Positions 11,136 through 21,677 of a stretch of DNA of 22,784 nucleotides are shown one piece after another. The stretch lies in assembly GCA_001566745.1 (NCBI GenBank), contig KQ964425.1, positions 71,237 to 94,020 of the forward strand, read 5' to 3'. Made by a program: the position numbers and the translations under genes. The DNA comes from Conidiobolus coronatus NRRL 28638 (Eukaryota; Entomophthoromycota; Entomophthoromycetes; Entomophthorales; Conidiobolaceae). Within the stretch, counting starts at the first letter, position 1. Each line of letters begins with the position of its first letter. The notes beneath the pieces were generated by a model. It did not search any database, was not told where the DNA came from, and was given only the letters and a program-made list of their open reading frames with translations.

Positions 11136-12746
11136 CTACTCAATAAAACTAATAAACCAGTCACACATTCATAATAAAATCCACTTAAACCCTTACTAAA
11201 AAACGTTGATAATTCTTACTAATTAACGGTGAAATCTAGAGCACTTACATTAATCTTAATTATTTAAAACTCAATTTGGATATCAATTACCCAATAAAAA
11301 GTATTATTTATTACCCCCATGTAGCAAAATAACCTATAAAGTATTCTTTCGGGATTTTTATGAACTTCCAAATTTATCAACATTAAATTTTTATTAGTTA
11401 TTGCCTAATAGAGCAGGTTATTTTTATGATTAATTAGCAATTTTTATTGTTAATCAAGAGATCAATTTTCTTTACTAGGTGATTTAAAGACATTGAACAG
11501 GTTATATTTATATTTATTAGTTTATTGAGTTTTATTAGTTGTAATGCTTGGCCTTTTGGAGAAGTGTAGTCCCGAAATTTTAGATAGTTAGCATTAGTTA
11601 AGATTAGTTATATATTTTTATTAATAATAAAAGATAAAATTAATCATTTATTATAGTAATTATTCTAAAATGCATTCTAAAATAATGATAACTAGTTTGT
11701 AAAGTAATTAATTTTCAATGAAAAATATTATTTTAGATTAATGGTCGGTCCCTATTGTATGGCAAAATATAGATTATATATTATTTAATTAACAATTTAA
11801 ACATTAAATACTTAGCATTGCAAATTTATAATTGTAAGTATAACTCTTAATTTTCTTTTTATAAATTATATGCAAATTAGCCAAGAAATTAATATAAAAA
11901 AGCTTAGAAATAGCTGTGCTAAAAACAATAATGATTTAGTTAAGTATAAAATTTAAAAATATGTATTAATACTATTATAAAAATATTTTAAACCTTTTAT
12001 ATAATATGATTTGAAGCTTAAAATTTTCAAAGTAGTTTAAATGATAAATAGAAAAATAATTACTAAAGAATTAATTATTAGAGAATAGTTATTTTCAAAA
12101 ACATAGCAATAATAATATAAATTAATTATAATACTATTATTTAACAGATTCATACTAGTAATGAATACATTCTAAACTAGAAAAATAATTTAAACATTAG
12201 CTCTCTTAGTGAAAAATCATTGAAATGATAAAAAATTATTTAATATTTTTAATGTTTATTTGAAAAATATAAAACTATCTACTTTTAACAATTTGCATAT
12301 AATAAACTAGACTATTTTAGTATTATTTATTAAGTGTATATAACGTCAATTAATATCTTAGTTATTTTTATTTTAAATATTGATTAAAAACTTGAATTTT
12401 TGCATTTTATATTGATCAAATAAAATTTTATGTATTTATATTTAAGTTATATAGGTATCTTGATGTTAAGCTGTATAATAATGCTGAAAGAATAAATAGA
12501 ATGATATTGAGCGGTGTAATAATTATACAAAAACATTATCATCAAAACCATTATAAATTATAAAGTTTGGATTCTTACACTTATAGATAGAAAGTAATAA
12601 ATCTAGTAGCTACTAAATAAGCATATAATCTGAAATATATAAACATAAGTACAAATTGTTATTATTATATTAACCAATTTTTAAAATCTATTTAAATAAA
12701 TTTATAATAAAGTGGAACTTTTTATCTACTTTTATATAATAATTAA
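11136..12746. other. gene-free AT-rich spacer
   Basis: About 1.6 kb between the promoter of the AhpC/TSA gene and the 3' end of ribokinase. Small GC-richer patches at about 11545-11580 and 11740-11765 have no open frame or tRNA-like fold that I can support. Confidence 0.55.
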
Positions 12747-13943
12747 TTAATTATTTAATTTCATTGCAGGAAAAAGAGCTAATTGTTCACCATTAGCTGC
12801 TAACAATTCAACAACTTGTTCTCTACCTGGGATGCTATTCATGGCACCTTCTTCTGTAATTCCTATACTGGCTGCTCCCATACCAAATTTAGCACAAGTA
12901 TTAACTTCTTCAACCTTAAGTGAGCTAATATCCTCACCATTAGGTGTAAATTTAGCTAAATTAGCAATGAAGTGGCCTATGAAAGTATCGCCAGCGCCTG
13001 TTGTATCTTTGATTTCTCTAGGTGGTGGGATAATTGGTAATTGGCTGAATTTGTAAGTGTTTGAGGCGGGTTGGTTTAATAAGTAACAGACCCCAGAAGA
13101 ACCAAGTGTTATTACGAGTAATTTGCAGTTTTTGAATTTAGGGTGAGATAACAATGAGTTGGCTGTTTGTTCAATATTTTCTGATAATTCAATGTTATGA
13201 CCTTGAACTAAAGCTTCAAATTCAATTTGATTAACTATTATTACGTCAATTTTGTCAAATGAGAATTTTTGAACAATTTCAGAAGTCATTGGAGCTGGGT
13301 TAAATACAGTTTTCATACCTAAAAAAATATGTTAAAAAAGTTAATATCCATGATTTGCTATAACTTACCCTTAGCATTAGCAACTTCAACAATCTTTTCA
13401 TTCCCTAAGACCTCATTCTGCAAAACTAACCAATCCCCCTTGCCAAACAAGCTATTAATTTTATCTTCAGCAACTTCCAAGTTAATTGTGTAGTTAGTAT
13501 TTGAACTCAAAATAATAGCATTTTCTGAAGTTTTTTGACAAACTTGAATAGTTGCTCTTCCAGTGAATTCATCTTGAGACTCTTGAATAAAGCTTGTATC
13601 TACACCTGAAGATTTCATTTGATTTACGATGAAGGCACCATCACAGCCGATTTTGCCAAAATGGAAAGCATTCCCACCTGCCTGTAAAATTTTATTGTTA
13701 GTTAAATGTTAAGTTAAATACAATACTTTGAGAATTACTTTAGCAACTGCTGCAGATTGGTTAGCACCTAAATTGAATTTACATTAACAAGTTACTTCAA
13801 TAAACTTAATTAATTTTATTGCCTTTACCACCAGCAAAAATTTCTTGCTTTGAACTGGATAAAGTTTCTCCAGGACGTACGATATTTGGAACAGTGAATA
13901 CTTGATCAATGTTTATTGATCCAAAAACTAATATTTTACTCAT
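12747..13943 (-). CDS. RBK1: ribokinase (PfkB family), four exons
   Basis: Phosphorylates D-ribose to ribose 5-phosphate with ATP in the cytosol. Exons on the minus strand: 13943-13823, 13767-13739, 13681-13369 and 13318-12747, giving 344 residues. The N-terminal strand VFGSINID, the sugar-binding GGKGANQ (38-44), FHFGKIGCDG, TGRATIQ, FNPAP, VTLGSSG and the anion-hole/catalytic DTTGAGDTFIG (catalytic Asp265) are in canonical order. Intron 1 (13822-13768, 55 nt) must start with GC rather than GT to keep GGKGANQ; the nearest GT would delete the Lys-Gly. Introns 2 and 3 (57 and 50 nt) are GT-AG. The second exon is only 29 nt. All key residues are present, so the gene looks active. It lies head-to-tail with EMC10, about 420 bp apart. 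Confidence 0.93.
13768..13822 (-). other. GC-AG intron of ribokinase
   Basis: On the minus strand the exon ends AAAG and the intron begins GCAATAAAAT and ends TTTAG. Splicing here restores AAA GGT GCT AAC, i.e. Lys-Gly-Ala-Asn of the PfkB GGKGANQ motif. The only nearby GT (four bases into the exon end) would remove Lys-Gly. GC-AG is the best known non-canonical U2 intron class. The call is inferred from protein conservation, not transcript data. Confidence 0.7.
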
Positions 13944-14365
13944 TTTTTATATTAAATAATATTTCTTTTTTCGGAATGACGTATAAATTTAAAAATATTA
14001 ATATTAAATAATAATTAATATTGTTATGGGATTGGTGGAAAAGGACTGCATTTGTGTGAGATAATTTCATCTAAGCTAACATTTTAAAGATATAACAGAA
14101 CTTTGCGATTTTGCATCGAGTTTAAGTTAATTTCGACTATTTTTGCTTCTGAATAGTTTCATGTAAGATGATATAATTGCTTTGTAAGCTACTAATGACT
14201 TGTCGGTAGTAGCATAAACCACATACTCTTTTTGTATTCTATTTTAGAATCTAGAAACTCACTGTTGTATATAAATTATTACAAACTATATAGCTCGTTT
14301 ATTCTTAAATATAAAATAAAATTAACAAAATAAAAGCTTAATTCAAATTATCTTATTCACTTCAA
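13944..14365. other. ribokinase-EMC10 intergenic region, GC-richer
   Basis: This gap is less AT-rich than most spacers of the window and should hold the ribokinase promoter and EMC10 3' UTR. TGACGT lies at 13977-13982, about 35 bp upstream of the ribokinase ATG. A 38-codon open stretch on the minus strand, 14243-14127, follows an AG acceptor-like site and ends at a TAA. It reads protein-like but has no ATG and no partner exon, so I do not call it a gene. Confidence 0.4.
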
Positions 14366-15209
14366 TTAATCTTTCTTCTCGCCTTGACCACTAGCACTAG
14401 GTTCATCATCACCTCCAGCTAATAAAATAACACCTAATACAGGTACAATAATATACCAGTATTTCATGAAAAAGCTACGTTTATCAGCTACTTCTTCCTT
14501 GGGAGCGAATTCATCTTTGTATTCTTCGTGGTATTTAGGTCTAAATAATTATTAATTAACATGTATAAAATTGTTAATTATAGACTTACTCAGGGCCTTC
14601 TTGTACATTATAAATTTTAACTGTATCTACCTTAACAACAGGGTCCATATCCTATTCAATGAATTAATAAACAATAGCCTAATACAGATAGATAACAATT
14701 ACTTCACAAACAACTTTCTTATTTGTAGTTCTTAAATTAAAGTTCCAAACTTGACCATCTTGAATTATTAATTCAATTTCTAATGGGCACTTAGCGTCAA
14801 ACTAAAAACAAATTAATAAACTTCGCTCTTAATAAATTTAATATTTACCTGAATTAATTTAAAAGCAATATTCTTATCCTTATGAGAGTTTGTACGAGTT
14901 CTTAAAGATATTTTAACACTGTCTTTGAGATCGCCAGTACCTTCTAGTTGGAAATGATTTGTTGGAGTGAAGTCAACAGTGTTTTGACTTTTATCGTATC
15001 CTATGATACCTACCTCAGTCCAGTTTTCTTCGAGGGAAGGACTTACCAAGAGGGGATATTCGTCAATTTGAGAACTCTAAGTTTGGCTAAAGTTTAGTAA
15101 ATTTATTCATACATGAGAGATTTATTTGCTTTACTTGGTCACAAATTACAAAATTTAGCAATAGTAATAGCAGTAAATTTAACGTTATTAATGGTTTAAA
15201 GGTGTACAT
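14366..15209 (-). CDS. EMC10: ER membrane protein complex subunit 10
   Basis: Subunit of the EMC, which inserts tail-anchored and multi-pass proteins into the ER membrane. Exons on the minus strand: 15209-15135, 15076-14849, 14801-14703, 14651-14590 and 14540-14366, giving 212 residues; the introns (58, 47, 51 and 49 nt) are GT-AG. Residues 1 to about 23 are a leucine-rich signal peptide. A lumenal beta-type domain follows, then the family's diagnostic C-terminus: KRSFFMKYW (175-183), one membrane helix (about 184-196), and a Gly/Asp/Ser-rich tail, comparable with the SFFAKYWMYI end of animal EMC10. For the second exon an upstream AG (at CTTTAG) would give a stop at once; the next AG at 15078-15077 keeps the frame. 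Recognition rests mainly on the C-terminus and overall architecture. Confidence 0.82.
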
Positions 15210-16329
15210 TTTAATATATATTTAATTATATAAAATTATTCAATATTCTTATTTATTATTCTTTAATATATTTTTTCTGTAAACTGTCACGCATTCAATA
15301 TAAATAAATTTTAATCTAGTTTAGTGTTATTTATTATTATGGGATTTATTTAATTCAATTGAGGCTTTATCAATATTTAAACATTATATGTATTTCTAAA
15401 CTTACACTTATGTATTAACTAAAATTTAAGGCTATCAAACACTTGATAACTTATTTTGTTCCTTATAGTTTGTATATAATCTTCTGTATGAATATAATCA
15501 ATAGATATACTTCTAAGTAGTTTTATATTATTTCATAATACTTAGTTTAAACGTTATTAAGTTTTTAAGCTAATATTATAAAAATCTTACTATACTCATT
15601 ATTTAATTATACTTATTTAGTCGTATTTTATTATATAATTCGATATTTAATATATTATACGTATATCACTACAAAGATAAAAAATTATATTTATATTGAT
15701 AATATATTGGATTAATTATTATTTAATATTTTATTAGAATGGATATTGCTATAAACAATGTCAAATGTTTTATTGGCTGTTAATTTGTAATATATCATAT
15801 CTATACGTGAAATAATATTAAAGCAATTTCATATATCTAAAGTTTAAAATATACTAAACCTACTTGGCTTTAATAAATGCTCTCTCTCCTGCATATTAAA
15901 TAAAAATTACCCCAACTCACGCTAATGTACGTTGAAAGTAAGATGATTGTTAAAATAGCATATCAAAGTCTAATAATAAAACAACTTCAACGGGTAATCT
16001 ATACGCTCTTAATAAAACATAAACATTAATTATATATAAACAAGACTAGTCAAAATTTAGTTAAAAGTTTAAAATTAGATTATTTTACTGCGAATTAATA
16101 AACAAAATTTAATATTAAGATGAAACGTAGTGAATGAACTTAAAACTAATTAAATTGGTTAGAAATCTGAGTTTACTACAATTGAAATCATTTTAATTCG
16201 GGTATATAAGTGTTTAATTGTATAAATATCTTAAATTTCTTTTAAAATAGTTTAATCGTCTTTTTCCTTTTCTCTCGTGGGTTTATTAAAACCTTTGGGA
16301 GCTTCATTTAATTAATATTATTAACTTAA
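15210..16329. other. spacer with unexplained GC-richer islands
   Basis: No gene can be assembled. Two GC-richer islands stand out: about 15860-16015, and 16252-16305. The second reads on the minus strand as a 17-codon, lysine/glutamate-rich peptide ending in TAA (EAPKGFNKPTREKEKDD). It could be a terminal exon of an unseen gene, a relic, or chance. No splice-linked exon fits without running into the plus-strand gene at 16330. Confidence 0.4.
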
Positions 16330-17271
16330 AATTTACCCAAACTGTTCGGAACATATGAACTCGTTGACTACCAATCCCCAAAAGGAATTTGGTTAATTAT
16401 TCGCAAAGTTAAAAAATTCTTGCAAATTATATTCGTATTTATCGTTGCAGTATGCGTTATCCTAACCCTTTTAATAAGCTCTCGTCTCGTATTTGTAAGG
16501 AATCCTGACTTAGTTTTAACTTGGCTAGAAAAAATGATTAATTTATTCATTTGTTTCCTAATTAGTGGTGATTTGGTATTGAGTATAAATATGATATGGT
16601 CTGGTTTAGTCGTTCTGTATCATAGAAGTCATCCAAAGTACAAGCTGTATAGATTCTCCGATAATTGGTATAATTCTGAAGCTCAAAAATTAAAGGGATT
16701 AAGGCCTGAACCAAAAGCTAAAAAGTATTGGGGTCAGTCTTGGTTTGAATATTATCCTAACGCTGACTGGATAGAGTTGAAGTACCCTTGGGTTGATATT
16801 TTTGGCGACCAATATAAGCATCGAAACTTATGCTTTAGAGTAATCCGATCTCTTCACACTTTCATCCTTCTAGGCCTAATAACCCTCCTATCATTCCTAA
16901 GTCAATACCTCAACACTCTGGCAATTCTGATAGAAAAAGCTGAATACATCTCCCCTAATTATTTATTCGGAATAATAGCAGCTGTAGCGGGAGTATTAGG
17001 AACAATTTTAATAGCTTATTTAAAGCGACAACATAAAAATATGTTAAAAACACAAAAAAATAATAGGGATAAGTTAAAGTACTGGATGTATCCCTATAAC
17101 ATGACAACTTCTGACTTTGCTTATATTGGTAACAAAAAAATTAATCCACCTCCAATTGCCTTGTTAGATATTAAAAGTTTTGAGTTTATGGGTAACGATA
17201 ATAATATTGATAATATTGGCGATATTGGCGATACTAGTGAAAAAGCATTAATTAATACAAAAATAAAATAA
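16330..17271 (+). CDS. orphan multi-pass membrane protein, 5' end unresolved
   Basis: An open frame of 313 codons with clearly protein-like composition that I do not recognise. It starts directly after a TAA at 16327-16329. No ATG occurs before 16534, and there is no AG acceptor between 16330 and 16382, so the true start or first exon is not visible. Counted from 16330, hydrophobic segments lie at about 32-50, 70-96, 176-201 and 211-231. A tryptophan- and tyrosine-rich polar loop (about 110-165) contains PNADWIELKYPW. A basic stretch (KRQHKNMLK) follows the last helix, and the C-terminus has a short Asn/Ile/Gly/Asp repeat (NIDNIGDIGD). Four or five membrane passes are likely. A loose likeness to Atg9 in the helix layout is not enough for a call. 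The 5' problem could be a missed exon, a non-AG acceptor, an assembly indel or a broken gene. Confidence 0.65.
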   Translation, partial: NLPKLFGTYELVDYQSPKGIWLIIRKVKKFLQIIFVFIVAVCVILTLLISSRLVFVRNPDLVLTWLEKMINLFICFLISGDLVLSINMIWSGLVVLYHRSHPKYKLYRFSDNWYNSEAQKLKGLRPEPKAKKYWGQSWFEYYPNADWIELKYPWVDIFGDQYKHRNLCFRVIRSLHTFILLGLITLLSFLSQYLNTLAILIEKAEYISPNYLFGIIAAVAGVLGTILIAYLKRQHKNMLKTQKNNRDKLKYWMYPYNMTTSDFAYIGNKKINPPPIALLDIKSFEFMGNDNNIDNIGDIGDTSEKALINTKIK

Positions 17272-17857
17272 TAGTTGATTTCATATAAAATAAAATTATA
17301 TATTATAATAACGATTAATTTTAATTTTTTTACTCATTCAATTCAAGATCAAATTGAAATACAATAACACCAACATTCTTTTTCAACGAATCTTGAATAA
17401 TGAAGTAATAAAATATAAAATTAATTAACTAAAAATCTAACTTTCAATGCCGTTTTAATGATACATAGTTTTTATACTATTTACAAAATTATCAGCTAAT
17501 TAAAAGAATTAATAGACGAATAAAATTTATTATGGTAATATTAATGGGAAAAAGTAGTAACAAAAGGTAATTGATATTGATTTATATATTTTGAGAATGA
17601 TATTTTAATACTTAATATATTAAATAATAGTTTAAATTTTTACCAAAATTTAAAAAATACATTTTAGTAGATATTTATTGTAAATATATATATACAAATA
17701 AGTAGAAGTTTGAGTTAGAAACTTTAAACTATTTCAAAGTAATATTCATATTGTATATTTATGAGCATATATATTTTCAATAAATACACATAATAAATAT
17801 TCTTAAACAAAAGCAATTTATTAATCAATTTTTACAATATTAAAATCCAGAGATAGG
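17272..17857. other. convergent intergenic spacer
   Basis: AT-rich spacer between the convergent 3' ends of the orphan membrane protein and esterase 3. Nothing else is visible. Confidence 0.6.
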
Positions 17858-18679
17858 TTATTTACCAAAATGTTCGCTATAGTGAGGATAACTCCATTTT
17901 TCTCTATTTAAAGCCAAATGTTCGTATACATTCTCCAATTTTTCAATAAGTAATTTAGCAACGATATCATTGCCCTTAGCTGAGAAGTGTAATCCGTCAA
18001 CGAATTGATCTTCAACATCAGGAACGATTCCACCTTCAATCCAAAGATCTAAAACTGGAATATTATATTCAGCACCAAGTTGACGTACAACTTCAGCATA
18101 TCTTGCTATATCTTCACTATCCCTATTCTCATTATCCAAGCCATCTACCTCTAAACAGTACTTTTCCCAAATTTTACCATGTGAAGCAGGAGGAGTAACT
18201 AAAAGCAAGGGTAATTCAGATGACCTTGGAATTTGTTTCAATTTCTTGATAATTTTAACATAATTATTCTTATATTCTTCAATAGGTATATGATGAGGAC
18301 TTCTTTCTTCACTGGCATCGTTAGAACCAAACCAAATTGTTACTAGTTGAACTTTTTCAGAGTCTGAGGATATATCAGATTTTATAATGTTGTCTATAAT
18401 GGGCTGAATCCATCTAGTATTGTAACCTATTGATTTTTAATGTTATTTAGTATATTTTTATTTGAATATTATAATATTTACCTGAATAACCTCGAGAAAT
18501 AACCTCATATTGTCTAGAGAAATGGTTGGAGATTTGAGCGGCCCATCCACGCAATGTAACGTCGTAGCCACACTGAAATAAAGCGAATATTAGTATTATT
18601 TAATAAATATTAACAATGTAATTATTACTTGAGTTAAAGAATCTCCTATAAATAATAATTTATTTTCAAAAACAGTCAT
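17858..18679 (-). CDS. IAH1: IAH1-like SGNH (GDSL) esterase, paralog 3
   Basis: Third esterase of the window, inverted relative to the other two and about 9 kb from paralog 2. Exons on the minus strand: 18679-18629, 18572-18482 and 18426-17858, giving 236 residues; introns are 56 and 55 nt, GT-AG, at the same phases as in the paralogs. Ser14 (GDSL), Gly48 (YSGYNT), Asn83 (GSND), Asp191 and His194 (DGLH) are all present, so it is probably active. It is closer to paralog 1 than to paralog 2: equal length, the same RGYSGYNTRWIQP block and the shared PP-x-HGKIWEK segment. Its first four residues are MTVF. No signal peptide is seen; it is probably cytosolic. Confidence 0.93.
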
Positions 18680-18700
18680 TTTTTATTTCGTAAAAGTTAT

Positions 18701-18720
18701 TCAATTTTATTCAATTTTAT
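18701..18720. repeat. two tandem 10-bp units
   Basis: TCAATTTTAT is repeated twice head to tail in the probable 5' UTR of esterase 3. Likely simple-sequence slippage. Confidence 0.4.
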
Positions 18721-18756
18721 TAAACTTATAATACATAAACTTAGCAGATTTATCCT

Positions 18757-18765
18757 CTTTATATA
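18757..18765 (-). promoter_or_regulatory. TATA box of esterase 3
   Basis: TATATAAAG on the minus strand, about 78 bp upstream of the ATG. It is the best TATA match of the three esterase promoters and at similar spacing to the others. Confidence 0.45.
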
Positions 18766-18851
18766 GGCCATCTCAAGATATCTTCTCATACTTTCAACTT
18801 ATTATCAATATAGAATTTTCTCATAAATTAACAATTTATAGTAAAAAATAC

Positions 18852-18882
18852 GTGCTGCATCTTTTAAAAAATTGCTGACGTA
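18852..18882 (-). promoter_or_regulatory. TACGTCA promoter block of esterase 3
   Basis: On the minus strand TACGTCA (18882-18876) is followed by CA, a T-run, AAAGAT and GCAC, matching the block upstream of esterase 2 in order and orientation. It lies about 200 bp upstream of the ATG. A bZIP (ATF/CREB-like) site is the obvious reading. No such block is seen upstream of esterase 1. Confidence 0.45.
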
Positions 18883-20266
18883 GATAATTTTTCCATATAT
18901 TACAAAAATAGTATTTATTAGCTTGATGTTGTCTATTTATGTTGAATATAATATTCTCAAGGATTTAACTTATTTAATTTGCCTAATTTATAACATTAAT
19001 TTTAATTTAATGCACTGGTTAAATTAGTTTTGATTATTAATCAAACTTGTTTTAAAATTTTAAAAAATATATTAATTTATCTTTTACAAAGTGTGTTTTA
19101 AAAATACCAAAGTACTACTTAATAGAATATTGCTCCATACTTGTATTAGTAATCAAACAATAAAGAATATAAATATTTTCTTTTTATTTTATATTAGAAG
19201 AAAACAGTTATTGTAAAGTAGTTTTATATACTAAAATAATTCTATCCTTAGTTCATTGAACAAAAATCAGCGAATTAAAGGAATTATTAGAATTTATTAC
19301 CCAAATTTTAATATTATTTACAGAAATTAAATTGTAGTATTAGTACATTAGCCTCAATTAATAGAATTAAGTTCAATAAACAAAAGACAATGTGATAAAA
19401 CCTTGTTATACTACAATTGCAGATTTTTAATAATTATATTATGAAATTTCAAGAAATTTAGTTATACTATGTCTTCTGCGCCAATATAAATATCATAAAT
19501 TTAATACCTTTCTAATATTATTACAGCCCTTAAAATCAAATCACATTTTAATAAAAGTTCAAAGTAATAATAAAGCTTAAAAAATTTTTATATCTATTTT
19601 TTTTAAAGTAACCTTAGTTCAAGTTTTTCTTATTATGGCAATTATTGAATATAATTCATGTTATAATAGATAATTATCAAAAATAATATCACATGGAGAA
19701 AAAATTGCGGAATGAGGAAAATATTTTATTATTGTAAATGAAAGTAGGTTTAAATTGAGCTAAATAAAGTGTCTGCAAAAAAAATTCTATAAAATAATTA
19801 AGATATTATGCACTCTTATAAATCAAGTTAAGCTTTAAATTTATTCTATGTCTATGGTGTATAGGATAAACGAATCTAGATTTTAGAGGAGTCAGCTTGT
19901 AGACTTGTATATATATTTAAATAATCTATTTAAAAACTAATACAATTTCATTTTAATTTATTTTCGCTTATATTAAGATTCTTTAATATACTTTCAGATT
20001 ATTACCTGTCTTAATATAGTTGATAATATTAAAGAAGATATTCTAAACATAACTAGGATTATGTTTTTCTTATTTGTCCACATGAAATTATTTCAAATAT
20101 AACATATTGAATTTCAATTACAGAAGTATGTCTACATTTATAAGTTTGGTTAATTTTTATAAAATTATTTTTATTTGATTTCATGCAAGAATGAATATAG
20201 AAAATGTAGTTGTCAAATTAAAGATTTTATATAGAACTATAAATGTGGGTTTATTTAATAATATAT
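18883..20266. other. gene-free AT-rich spacer
   Basis: About 1.4 kb upstream of esterase 3 and downstream of the receptor. No open frame, RNA or repeat can be supported. Confidence 0.6.
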
Positions 20267-21178
20267 CTACTCCTTCTTAAAACCTATTAATACTAGCCAT
20301 TTATCGCATACTTGGTCTTGGATAATTAAAAAAATCACAGAATTCCAAAGAATATTTAATCCGCACCAAGGTATTACAAAAAAAGCGACCTTAGCAGTAA
20401 ATAGGCTGGGATCGAATAAGCCAACAATCTGTGCTACACAATATGGGACGTTAGATCCAATATTGATCACTAAAACTGATAACAATTTAAGAGCAGTCTT
20501 TTTAGTTTCACGTTTAACTTTTCCTGGCTCTAGACCTAGCTCAAGTTGCTCCCTTTGACTGTCGCGATACCTGAATATAATGATTTTTATATATGAAAAA
20601 ATCAATGCAGCAATTGCTATTGAGCTGAACACTAGCATAATAATATAAGCTACAACACCATAGTAGGTAGTTGCGTCGTAATGGCAAAACATTCCGGAAG
20701 GGAGCAAAGCTATACTATCGGTAAACACGACTAAAATAGCAATAATAATGGGAACTGTGCAGCAGCAAGCTATCATGAGCCAATATTACCAGTTCTTGAG
20801 TTTGATGTTATAAACAATTAAAAGACACCTCTCAAGCGCAATTACTCCAATAACAAGCATTGAAGATACAAAAGTGGTACTTCCTGTAATTTGCGCAGAA
20901 ATACACCAGCTATAATGTTTTGAATACAGGTTTAAAGGAGGAAGATTGACTATTCCGCCGACTAAAAAGTCCAAACCAGATAACGTGTCAAGAAAGGTTA
21001 AAAACAGGCCCAATTGAATATCAATGTGCATATTTTTTCTAAAATGTTTGAATATAGTGTACGTGATAGTTATTCCAAGGAATAGAGATATAACGCAGAC
21101 GCTTATATAAAAGAATGGGACCACCCAAGGACTGGGCCAAATATTATTGAACGTTTCTTGATTACTTGAGAATGGCAT
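20267..21178 (-). pseudogene. class A-like GPCR with one in-frame stop
   Basis: Seven-helix receptor, 303 codons plus the terminal stop, in one exon starting with ATG at 21178. The frame is interrupted by TAA at 20788-20786 (codon 131); the same frame then continues to 20267. The first half gives TM1 (about 17-42), TM2 with an LSGLD aspartate at 70, Cys92 at the head of TM3, and E116-R117-C118 in place of DRY. The second half gives TM4, a Cys in extracellular loop 2 (MFCHYD), TM5, a basic third intracellular loop, TM6 with a NVPYC proline motif, and TM7 with NSVIFLI resembling NPxxY. The stop sits in intracellular loop 2 just before TM4. I found no GT-AG intron that removes it and keeps the frame. 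It may be a recent nonsense mutation, a sequence error or readthrough. Intact, it would signal through heterotrimeric G proteins; the ligand is unknown. Confidence 0.75.
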
Positions 21179-21215
21179 GTTGTAATTTATAATAGAAGAA
21201 TATATAATTTTCTTT

Positions 21216-21223
21216 TATTTATA
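21216..21223 (-). promoter_or_regulatory. TATA-like box of the GPCR gene
   Basis: TATAAATA on the minus strand, about 38 bp upstream of the receptor ATG and next to a 10-bp direct repeat (ATAGTTTATG twice, 21221-21240). Assigned by sequence and position only. Confidence 0.3.
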
Positions 21224-21677
21224 GTTTATGATAGTTTATGTTGATGGTAACTGGCCACACCTTCATAACACAATATGATAAATAATAAAACTTGATTAAT
21301 CTATATGATATCTTTTTACTGTTTAGCTATTGAGCAAAAATTTTAATTAGCATTTTATTTTCATATACTTCATTTTTGAACTTGATTTAATCTTCTATCA
21401 AATTCATTATTTCCAAATATAATTTTTTATATTTAAATAAGTTGTATATCGGCTACATTTTGTAATGGAGCATATAATAGCTACCTAATAATACACGCTT
21501 ATTTTATAGAAATATTATTCGTATTTTAAATGATTGACATTGTTATAAGAGTAAAAGACAGTTCAATCGATAATAGGAATAATAATTTATGGCAATAATT
21601 AGAGTGCTCACATTATGTATAATTTTTGCAATGAGAATATTTGTTAATTTTTATAACTAATTTCAAAATAAACATCC

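Noticed and set aside
12832-13056. Plus-strand frame over ribokinase exon 4
   Set aside because: Antisense shadow of the ribokinase catalytic region.
16368-16550. Minus-strand 60-codon frame under the orphan membrane gene
   Set aside because: It overlaps the first hydrophobic segment of the far longer plus-strand frame and shows no protein features.
20767-20786. A 20-nt GT-AG segment that would remove the receptor stop
   Set aside because: Far shorter than the 46-61 nt introns of this window and not a multiple of three, so it would shift the frame away from TM4-TM7.
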